Of a stretch of 61,027 bases of DNA, positions 50,127-57,373 are shown in pieces. How positions within the stretch are numbered: the first letter of the stretch is position 1; every line of letters starts with the position of its first letter. The notes under the pieces are model-generated. The model worked only from the letters and a program-made list of their open reading frames with translations. It was not told the DNA's origin and made no database searches. The DNA lies in assembly GCA_002309075.1 (NCBI GenBank), contig DBWP01000001.1, positions 1 through 61,027 on the forward strand. Reading direction: 5' to 3'. This DNA is from Candidatus Saccharibacteria bacterium UBA1235. Lineage in GTDB: Bacteria > Patescibacteriota > Saccharimonadia > Saccharimonadales > Saccharimonadaceae. The translations under genes were made by a program, and so were the position numbers.

Positions 50127-51670
50127 GGATCCCACTTAATAAAATCAGAACCGCAAACGAGTCTCATTTTGATACAAAAACACAAAATCACACAAAAAAA
50201 CACAAGATTACACCACTCAAAGTTTTTTCTGTTATTTTTTTCCTAATTTATTTCCTATCAGCCCTAACTGTGTGCGGCATCCTCGTTTGGCTCTCTGTTC
50301 TTCCGCTAAAATATCTCGCCATCATCGTTGCTGTTTCTGGAATTTTTGCAATAATTTTTGCTTTTCTAACTTTCAAAAAATTCAAAAAATCTAAAAAAAT
50401 CACAAGATTTCTTAAGATTACAACAATATTTTTCGAAATTATTTTTTCAGCTGCCTTTGCAATCGTTTTTTTCTATTTAAATCACACTATGAATTTCATG
50501 GATTCTATTCGCGCTTCCGGATATCAAGTTGATAACTATTCTGTCCTAGTTAAAAAAGATTCTAGATTTGAAACGATCGAAGATCTTCACTATGGCACCG
50601 TTGCGACATACAATGATAACTCAGAAAGTTATAGCTCTGCCCTCGATGAACTAGGCAAAAAAATTAATTACAAAAAAGTCGAGGAAGAAAACTTAGAAGC
50701 GGCCATTAAAGACATCGTAGAAAATAATGTCGACTCGATACTTATTAAAAGTTCTCTCGTCGATCTCGCTTCCGAAGTCTTCCCAGATTTCGACCCTAAA
50801 GATTATAAAAATCTTTACACTATCACTATTCGAACTCGAGCTATAAAAACAAATGATTCGAACGTAGACATCACACGTGATCCATTCAATATTTATATTA
50901 GTGGTATCGATCTATATGGTGATATTTCTGCTATTTCCCATAGCGACGTTAATATGATCGTCACGGTCAATCCGCGCACTCATAAGATACTTTTAACTAG
51001 TATTCCTCGCGATTATTACGTCCAACTTCATGGCACTACTGGACTTAAGGATAAGCTCACTCACTCCGGGCTTTACGGCATCGATATGACAATCGATACT
51101 ATAGAAGATCTTCTTGGTATTAATATTAATTATTATATCCGCGTCAATTTCGATTCTACTATTAATCTCATTGATGCCCTCGGTGGTATCGAAGTTACTC
51201 CAGATTTAACTTTCAGTAAGCTTTCCAATGTCATCGACGGTCATTATTGTTACTATTACGAAGGCGTCCCAAATCACCTTGACGGTACTTGCGCCTTAAG
51301 ATACGCTCGCGAGCGTAAAGCCTACGGTACTGGCGATATGCACCGAATCCAAAACCAACAAGACGTTCTTATGGGTATTATTAACAAACTTACATCCTCT
51401 AAAGCAATCCTTACGCAATATACCAAAATCCTCTCTTCCCTAAGTGGTAGCCTTGAAACCAATATCCCTAGTGGCCAAATTTACAATCTCGTTAATCTTC
51501 AACTAGACTCTATGCCGTCTTGGGATATTGAGAAAATCAGCCTAAGCGGCACCCATCTCGACGCTCCAACCTACACTATCAGTACCGAATATCTTTATGT
51601 ATTTGAGCCAAACGAAGATTCTATTGAAGAAGCAGTCGCCAAAATTAAAGAAGTTATGGCCGGAAAATAG
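50123..51670 (+). CDS. LytR-CpsA-Psr (LCP) family wall-polymer ligase
   Basis: LCP proteins transfer lipid-linked glycans to peptidoglycan. The 515-residue protein has a basic N-terminus, three hydrophobic spans (about residues 32-60, 68-85 and 97-120), an accessory domain of about 130 residues and the LCP domain. That domain contains NIYISGIDLYGDISAISHSD (about 253), TSIPRDYYVQLHG, the arginine-rich CALRYARERKAYGTGDMHRI (about 390-410) and QNQQDVLMGII. It is the last gene of the polymer run, translationally coupled to TagA, and strongly suggests the island product ends up on the wall. Confidence 0.92.
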   Translation: MRIPLNKIRTANESHFDTKTQNHTKKHKITPLKVFSVIFFLIYFLSALTVCGILVWLSVLPLKYLAIIVAVSGIFAIIFAFLTFKKFKKSKKITRFLKITTIFFEIIFSAAFAIVFFYLNHTMNFMDSIRASGYQVDNYSVLVKKDSRFETIEDLHYGTVATYNDNSESYSSALDELGKKINYKKVEEENLEAAIKDIVENNVDSILIKSSLVDLASEVFPDFDPKDYKNLYTITIRTRAIKTNDSNVDITRDPFNIYISGIDLYGDISAISHSDVNMIVTVNPRTHKILLTSIPRDYYVQLHGTTGLKDKLTHSGLYGIDMTIDTIEDLLGININYYIRVNFDSTINLIDALGGIEVTPDLTFSKLSNVIDGHYCYYYEGVPNHLDGTCALRYARERKAYGTGDMHRIQNQQDVLMGIINKLTSSKAILTQYTKILSSLSGSLETNIPSGQIYNLVNLQLDSMPSWDIEKISLSGTHLDAPTYTISTEYLYVFEPNEDSIEEAVAKIKEVMAGK

Positions 51671-51711
51671 CACAAAAATAAATAATATGCTATAATATAG
51701 ACATAACCATT

Positions 51712-52692
51712 ATGGATATGTTTCTACAAATTTTTCTACTTTTAATCGGTTTCGTCCTCCTCATCAAGGGCGCTGACTGGCTTATCGATGGGGCTTCCTC
51801 GACCGCTTCACATTTTAAAGTCTCTAAACTCTTAATCGGCCTCACTATTATTGCTTTTGGCACCGGCGCGCCAGAACTTGCAGTTTCTATCTCTTCCCTC
51901 TTAAATGGTACGACTGATATGCTCCTAGGAAACGTTATTGGTAGTAATATTATTAATATCCTCTTGCTCATCGGCATTGCCGCGGTAATTCGCCCGATGC
52001 ACGTTAAGAAAAATACCGTCGCAAAAGAACTTCCGCTTCTACTTTTAATTTCTACCGTTCTTGTTGTTCTGTTTATTGATACATCTCTTATTGGCGCAGA
52101 GACGAACACCATTTCTCGCGCCGACGGCATTATTTGTTTGCTTTGTTTCTCGATTTTCTTATTCTATATCATTTCCATGGCTCGCAAAAATCGCAAATCT
52201 AAAGCCGAAGTCGAGAAACCAAAATTCAAACTAGGCGTGTCTTTTATTCTTATCGTTGTCGGTCTCGCTGGTGTCGTTGGTGGGTCCGAACTCGTTGTTA
52301 GTTCCGCTTCTAATATTGCTTCGAGTATTGGTATTTCCGACCGCATTATTGCGCTCACAATCGTCGCTTTCGGAACTTCCCTTCCAGAACTTATCACTAC
52401 TATTAAAGCTGCAAAGCGTAATGAAAACGAGCTCTTAGTCGGCAATATTATCGGTAGCAACATTTTTAACATTTGTATCGTCCTTGGTCTTCCAGTTGCG
52501 CTTTTCGGCACCATTACCCCAAGTAGTTTTGAAGTTATCGATCTCATCATGCTTATTGGTGCTACGGTTATTCTTATCCTCGTCTCGCGTAGTGGCCATA
52601 AAATTACTCGCAGCGAAGGCGTTCTTATGCTTTTAACCTTTGCCTTATATTATGCATTTATCATTGTAAACACCGTCGCTTCTCTTTCTTAA
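51712..52692 (+). CDS. Calcium/sodium antiporter, CaCA family (YrbG-like)
   Basis: The 326-residue protein has ten hydrophobic spans in two inverted halves, each with an alpha repeat: LTIIAFGTGAPELAVSI with GNVIGSNIINILLL, and LTIVAFGTSLPELITTI with GNIIGSNIFNIC. These GxxxPE and GSNxxN motifs bind the ions. It exchanges Ca2+ for Na+ or H+. TGCTATAAT ends 15 nt before the ATG. It lies between LCP and tRNA-Cys and is not obviously part of glycan synthesis. Confidence 0.93.
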   Translation: MDMFLQIFLLLIGFVLLIKGADWLIDGASSTASHFKVSKLLIGLTIIAFGTGAPELAVSISSLLNGTTDMLLGNVIGSNIINILLLIGIAAVIRPMHVKKNTVAKELPLLLLISTVLVVLFIDTSLIGAETNTISRADGIICLLCFSIFLFYIISMARKNRKSKAEVEKPKFKLGVSFILIVVGLAGVVGGSELVVSSASNIASSIGISDRIIALTIVAFGTSLPELITTIKAAKRNENELLVGNIIGSNIFNICIVLGLPVALFGTITPSSFEVIDLIMLIGATVILILVSRSGHKITRSEGVLMLLTFALYYAFIIVNTVASLS

Positions 52693-52719
52693 AAAAATAT
52701 GGTACAATTATCACAAGGT

Positions 52720-52793
52720 GGTGCTTTGGCGGAGTGGTTACGCAGCGGTCTGCAAAACCGCGTACACCGGTTCAATTCCGGTAGGCACCTCCA
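52720..52793 (+). tRNA. tRNA-Cys (GCA)
   Basis: A 74-nt cloverleaf. The acceptor GGTGCTT pairs with AGGCACC, the anticodon loop CTGCAAA gives GCA, the T-loop is TTCAATT, the discriminator is U (typical for Cys), and CCA is encoded. TGGTACAAT upstream is the likely -10. The GT8 start codon is only 11 bp after the CCA. Confidence 0.97.
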
Positions 52794-52804
52794 TTATTTA
52801 GATT

Positions 52805-53623
52805 ATGAATATATTATATTGTGGCGATAATGGAATTAAGCGAGGCGTTTTAGTCTCAATTTTGTCATTAATAAAATACAATAATAAACCACTCAAAATT
52901 TATATCGCCACAATTAATTACGAAAACGTAAAGCCGTTTAGTGAAAAAACCGCGGCTTTTTTAGATTCATTGGTTAAAAAAGAAAATAAAGAAAGTTTCG
53001 TTAAGTTAATTGATGCGACGAAAATTTTTACCGAAAATTTGCCAGAAAAAAATATGGGGTCTTATTTCACACCATGTTCAATGCTCCGTCTTTATATGGA
53101 TAAAATGCCGGAGCTCAAAAATTGTAAAAAAATCTTATATTTAGATTATGACGTTTTGTGCCGAAAAGATATTTCAGATTTTTACAGTCTAAACCTCGAC
53201 GGGCTCGAAGCTGCTGGCGCCCTTGATATTTACGGTAAACATTTTTATCATTACCATGGATTAAAACAAGATTATATGAATTCTGGTGTCATGCTATTTA
53301 ATCTCGAAGAATGCCGAAAAACTAAAATGTTTGAAAAAGCAATTTCCCTATGCATGAATCGCTGGATGATGCTAGCCGATCAAGCCGCACTTAATAAATC
53401 TATTAAAAGACGCAAAATATTACCTAGAAAATACAACGAACAAGGCGAACGTCCACGAGAGAATACCGTTCTCCATCACTTTTCAAATAACTTTAAATTT
53501 TTCCCTTATTTTCATGTTCAAAAAGTTAAACCTTTCGAAATCGAAAAAATTCATAAAATTTTGAAAATTACCGAATATGATGATATACTTAAGGAGTATA
53601 GTAAGTTGGAGAAATACTTATAA
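52805..53623 (+). CDS. Glycosyltransferase family 8 protein
   Basis: The 272-residue GT-A protein starts MNILYCGDNGIKRGVLVSIL, and has the metal-binding DxD in KILYLDYDVLC (about residue 116), YMNSGVMLFNLEECRK (about 157), a second acidic/His motif LADQAALNKS (about 197) and the C-terminal HHFSNNFKFFP. It transfers a UDP-sugar to an unknown acceptor. There is no promoter between it and tRNA-Cys, so its mRNA 5' end may be made by tRNA 3' processing. It is followed, with a 1-bp overlap (TAATG), by the PlsC-like gene. Confidence 0.88.
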   Translation: MNILYCGDNGIKRGVLVSILSLIKYNNKPLKIYIATINYENVKPFSEKTAAFLDSLVKKENKESFVKLIDATKIFTENLPEKNMGSYFTPCSMLRLYMDKMPELKNCKKILYLDYDVLCRKDISDFYSLNLDGLEAAGALDIYGKHFYHYHGLKQDYMNSGVMLFNLEECRKTKMFEKAISLCMNRWMMLADQAALNKSIKRRKILPRKYNEQGERPRENTVLHHFSNNFKFFPYFHVQKVKPFEIEKIHKILKITEYDDILKEYSKLEKYL

Positions 53624-54444
53624 TGGCTAAAGCTGAATTATTTCAAAAAGATATTCCAAAGTCTGAACGAATTTTTTATTATACTTCTGAAGAAGATGAC
53701 CCAATCAAAACCGACGAACAAGAAAAGAAGATCAAGGTTGGCCTACCAGAAGGATATGAATTCATTCCAAAAAATCCATTCGTTAAGTTTTATTCCGCAT
53801 TATTGTTCCGGGGCTTTTGGATTTTTGGCAAATGGTATGAGAAATATTATTGGGGTTTAAAAATCCACGGGCGTGAAAAATTAAAAAAAGTTAAAGGCAA
53901 AGGTTATATAATCTACGCAAACCACACGAACCCATTCCATGACGTGTTTGGTCCTGCAATGGTCGCAGATCGTCGCATTTTCACAGTTATCAGCCCTGTG
54001 AATTTAAAGATTCCTGGTATTGGAAAATTTTTGCCGTTAATTGGCGGCTTACCACTCGGAAACACGCCAGAGGAAAAGAAGGCCTTTAATGACGCCGTTG
54101 ACGAACGATTAAACCAGAAAAAATGTTTAGTAATTTATCCTGAAGCACATGTCTGGCCATATGCTACTAAAATTCGTAAATTCCCGGCTGGCGACAAATC
54201 TTTCAAATATGCCACCCGAAACAACTTACCAATTTTTACGATGACCACAACTTATCATAAACGCAAAAATCGCGAACTACCACGCATGGATGTCTATCTT
54301 GATGGCCCATTTTATCCAGACGAAAAACTTAGCGAAGAAAAAAATCGCGCAAAACTCGCTAAAGAGGCATTTGATAGTATGGTAGAAAATAGCAAACATA
54401 GTAGTTATGAGTATTTTGAATACATTAAAAAGGAGAAAAAATAA
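53623..54444 (+). CDS. PlsC-like lysophospholipid/glycolipid acyltransferase
   Basis: The 273-residue protein has the acyltransferase motif I NHxxxxD in YIIYANHTNPFHDVFGPAM (about residue 104), motif II FLPLIGGLPLGNTPEE and motif III LVIYPEAHVWPY (about 167). A hydrophobic stretch near residue 55 suggests membrane association. It moves an acyl chain to a lysophosphatidate-like or glycolipid acceptor. Between two GT8 genes with 1-bp overlaps on both sides, it may act on a glycolipid they build rather than in bulk phospholipid synthesis. Confidence 0.88.
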   Translation: MAKAELFQKDIPKSERIFYYTSEEDDPIKTDEQEKKIKVGLPEGYEFIPKNPFVKFYSALLFRGFWIFGKWYEKYYWGLKIHGREKLKKVKGKGYIIYANHTNPFHDVFGPAMVADRRIFTVISPVNLKIPGIGKFLPLIGGLPLGNTPEEKKAFNDAVDERLNQKKCLVIYPEAHVWPYATKIRKFPAGDKSFKYATRNNLPIFTMTTTYHKRKNRELPRMDVYLDGPFYPDEKLSEEKNRAKLAKEAFDSMVENSKHSSYEYFEYIKKEKK

Positions 54445-55424
54445 TGAGTATTTTTTCAACTGGAAAACCACTAAGCAAACTAACAAAAGTTATCCCAGTA
54501 TTTTTAGCAATTAATAACGATTATGCGCCTTATGCTGCCGCCGCAATTCACTCTTTAACTCAGCAATGTGACAAAAACCGCTATTACCGTGTAATTATTC
54601 TGCATGACGGATTAAGCCCGGTCAGCAGAATTCGCCTTCGAAGCCTAGTTACAAATAACGTAGCTTTGCAATTTAAAAAAATTACCAATAGCCTATATCT
54701 TAAGGCCGTAATTAAATATTGTGCCCGCGAGAAAGGCGCTAGTGATTTTTTCTCAAGTGCCGTTTATTTTTACCGTTTCTTTATTCCGCGGCTTTTCCCA
54801 ATGTATGAAAAGGGTGTCTATATCGACAGTGATACGATTTTAACCGGAGATATTAGTAAATTATTTGATATAGAGCTCGATAAAGAAGAAGTTGTAGCCG
54901 CAATGGTAGATCCAAAAGTAACTGTAATCCCAGAATTTAAAGATTATGTCGACAAAGCCGTTGGCGTGCCACATGATGAGTATGTAAACTCCGGTGTGAT
55001 GCTAATGGACTTTAAGAAAATGCGTAAGATGCACTATCTTAAACTTATGGTTGATTTAATCGAAAAATATAATGCTGATCTCGTTGCGCCAGACCAAGAT
55101 TATCTAAACGTAATTTTGCGCGGCAAAATTAAACATTTAGATTCGTGCTGGAATACTGAACCTTCCGAAAAATTACCAAAGAATACAAAATTAGTACACT
55201 TCAATCTATTCAATAAACCATGGAGATATACAGACGTACCTTGCGAGGATCTATTTTGGAACGCCGCAAAAGGCACCGGTTTCTTTGGTGATTTAAAACG
55301 TCAACAAGAGGCTTTTGACGAAGACAAGCAAAAAGCTGACCACGAAAAAGTCGCTGCACTCATCAAAAAAGCTGAGAGACTCAGCAAAACTAAAAAACCA
55401 ATCATCGAGCTAATCATAAAATAA
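54444..55424 (+). CDS. Glycosyltransferase family 8 protein
   Basis: The 326-residue GT8 protein has AINNDYAPYAAAAIHSLTQQ at the N-terminus, the metal-binding DxD in GVYIDSDTILTGD (about residue 128), EYVNSGVMLMDFKKMRK (about 177), APDQDYLNVIL and the C-terminal LVHFNLFNKPWRY. It ends in a charged helical tail with EAFDEDKQKADHEK. AAGGAG precedes the ATG, which overlaps the PlsC stop by 1 bp. It is longer than, and only moderately similar to, the GT8 at 52805, so it probably adds a different sugar. Confidence 0.9.
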   Translation: MSIFSTGKPLSKLTKVIPVFLAINNDYAPYAAAAIHSLTQQCDKNRYYRVIILHDGLSPVSRIRLRSLVTNNVALQFKKITNSLYLKAVIKYCAREKGASDFFSSAVYFYRFFIPRLFPMYEKGVYIDSDTILTGDISKLFDIELDKEEVVAAMVDPKVTVIPEFKDYVDKAVGVPHDEYVNSGVMLMDFKKMRKMHYLKLMVDLIEKYNADLVAPDQDYLNVILRGKIKHLDSCWNTEPSEKLPKNTKLVHFNLFNKPWRYTDVPCEDLFWNAAKGTGFFGDLKRQQEAFDEDKQKADHEKVAALIKKAERLSKTKKPIIELIIK

Positions 55425-55441
55425 TTTAATAGCCTAGGGAA

Positions 55442-56470
55442 TTACAACAAATATTTTCTTATAGCTGGTATTTTTCTTAATAGATAGACAGAAACAAAAG
55501 AAATCACAAAAACAGCCAAAGCATACACGATCAGACCCATGAACGGGAGATCAAGTATGAAATCTATCTTCAAGAATTTATATATTATATTAATAAAAAA
55601 CTGATGAATTATATATATCCCAAAAGTACAGACGGCAATTTCATTCATCAGCTTAAAGAGCTTACTGTCATTTTCATTAAATTTAATGTTTTTGAAGAAT
55701 AATACGATCGAAGATGCTAGCATTATAACTAATGTAGACGTATACGTGATTAAGGAGGTTCCAATATTGAAATAAGTAAATATTGCTATTAAGGCAAGAG
55801 AAATTAGTCCCAACGCATAAATAATAATTGTTATTTTTTTACTAAGATCATATTTATATAAATAATTCCCTAACAAATATAGAAAAACATACCCGTCAAT
55901 AATGGGCAAATAAAAACCTATTTGCAACCCCAAAAAAGGTTCTACGTCCTTAAATAAGACAGTAAAAATATAAAGCACTACCAATAAAATAAGTTGTTCC
56001 TTTCGGGAAGAACCACGAATCCATTTTTGTAGTAATGGGGTTAATAAGTATAGTGCGATCACAAGATATAGGTACCACATATGCGCCCAAATATCATTAG
56101 CAATAATCTTCTTACAGATTACCCATATCGAATCAAACCCAAATGAATGCGTAAAAATCAATTCTAGCGCCGAGTAGAAAAATCCAAATACCAATATGAC
56201 CAATAATATTCTTTTTATGTATTTTGAAAACATCGTTTTATAAGATATTTCCCTCCCCAAAAATAACATCCCGCTGAGCATAACAAAAATAGGAATTGAG
56301 ACATAAAGAATATTTATTATTATGTCATATACAACTTTACTACTCCCAGACAAATGGTACGTATTGATGGCATTACCGGCAATATGCATGATAATAACCC
56401 CAGATATCGCGATTATTCTTAAGATATCCAGCCAAACAATCCTCTTCTTTGCCTTATTTTCTGCAGCCAT
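55442..56470 (-). CDS. Membrane acyltransferase family 3 (OafA/WecH-like)
   Basis: The 342-residue protein has about ten hydrophobic spans. It has the family opening RIVWLDILRIIAISGVIIMH, where Arg and the final His are the conserved pair (about residues 10-29), and a later conserved region VAIWAHMWYLYLVIALYL-type segment (about 130-150). Such proteins O-acetylate surface sugars. It faces leftward, convergent with the GT8 operon, and lies 26 bp downstream of tRNA-Leu with no clear promoter of its own. That again suggests expression from a tRNA transcript. Confidence 0.85.
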   Translation of the reverse strand: MAAENKAKKRIVWLDILRIIAISGVIIMHIAGNAINTYHLSGSSKVVYDIIINILYVSIPIFVMLSGMLFLGREISYKTMFSKYIKRILLVILVFGFFYSALELIFTHSFGFDSIWVICKKIIANDIWAHMWYLYLVIALYLLTPLLQKWIRGSSRKEQLILLVVLYIFTVLFKDVEPFLGLQIGFYLPIIDGYVFLYLLGNYLYKYDLSKKITIIIYALGLISLALIAIFTYFNIGTSLITYTSTLVIMLASSIVLFFKNIKFNENDSKLFKLMNEIAVCTFGIYIIHQFFINIIYKFLKIDFILDLPFMGLIVYALAVFVISFVSVYLLRKIPAIRKYLL

Positions 56471-56496
56471 ATTAATTCAAAAAATTTCTAAACCAA

Positions 56497-56581
56497 TGGT
56501 GCCCCGGATGAGACTTGAACTCATATGGATTTCTCCATTCGATTTTAAGTCGAACGCGTATACCAATTCCGCCACCGGGGC
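56497..56581 (-). tRNA. tRNA-Leu (TAA)
   Basis: An 85-nt minus-strand cloverleaf with a long variable arm. The acceptor GCCCCGG pairs with CCGGGGC, the anticodon loop CTTAAAA gives TAA, the T-loop is TTCAAGT, and CCA is encoded. It marks the right edge of the glycan island. Confidence 0.96.
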
Positions 56582-56601
56582 TCTATCTATATTATATCAC
56601 A

Positions 56602-57366
56602 CTATCTCAAATATTTCACGGCTTCTGTAGCTGCTATTGCGCCATCTGCTGCCGCAGTTACGAGCTGGCGTAAGTTTTTCGCCCTGCAATCCCCTGCCAC
56701 AAAGACACCGTCGGCTGAAGTATGACAATTTTCTTCCGCTATTATATATCCATCTGGATCAAGCCCCACTAACTCTTTAAATATTTCGGTATCTGGCACT
56801 CTCCCAATCGCCACAAAAATCGCCACAGCATCTTCTGGAATTGGGTCATCATGGTGAATATGATAAACCTTCGACGCAATATTTTCAAGATAATTAATTT
56901 CATGCTTCGCCGTATTTCCACTACCAACAACCGCTACTGGTTGATCAGTATAGAGTGCCCCATCGCAAGTTGCACAATAAGAAATTGGCCTTTCTCCAGC
57001 CATCGATATCTGTTTTTCACTTAGCTTTCTCGGCTCCGTCCCAGTCGCGATAATTACTGCGTCGCAAAAATATTCCGCTTCATTAGTTTTTACTACAAAT
57101 TTATCATTCTTGGCCACATTTACAACGTTTTCGTACCGAACTTCTACACCTAAATTATTCATCTGGTGATATATTTTCTCTATTAAATCCGCTCCGGTAA
57201 TTTCCGCTTCGCCTGGCCAATTACAAACCTTATTAGACGAAATAATTTGACCTCCCTGGATCTTTTTTTCTAAAACCAAAACCGAACATAAAGCTCTTTT
57301 TGTGTAAATCGCCGCTGTCATACCGGCTATTCCCGCTCCGATAATAACAATATCGTATGTCTTCAT
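56602..57366 (-). CDS. Thioredoxin-reductase-like flavoprotein with a shortened NADPH domain
   Basis: The 254-residue protein has the FAD loop IVIIGAGIAGMTAAIYTKRA (about 7-26), GGQIISSNKVCNWPG, the ATG motif VIIATGTEPRKL, the redox CATC in SYCATCDGALY (about 130) and the C-terminal FAD site DGVFVAGDCRAKNLRQLVTA. Usual length is about 310. The missing 55-60 residues are in the NADPH domain: after AVVGSGNTAKHEINYLENI the chain jumps to PIPEDAVAIFVAIGRVPD, and the HRR-type NADPH-phosphate motif is absent. It may use NADH or another donor, or be impaired. GGTATAAT ends 6 nt before the ATG. Confidence 0.85.
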   Translation of the reverse strand: MKTYDIVIIGAGIAGMTAAIYTKRALCSVLVLEKKIQGGQIISSNKVCNWPGEAEITGADLIEKIYHQMNNLGVEVRYENVVNVAKNDKFVVKTNEAEYFCDAVIIATGTEPRKLSEKQISMAGERPISYCATCDGALYTDQPVAVVGSGNTAKHEINYLENIASKVYHIHHDDPIPEDAVAIFVAIGRVPDTEIFKELVGLDPDGYIIAEENCHTSADGVFVAGDCRAKNLRQLVTAAADGAIAATEAVKYLR

Positions 57367-57373
57367 GCTTTTA

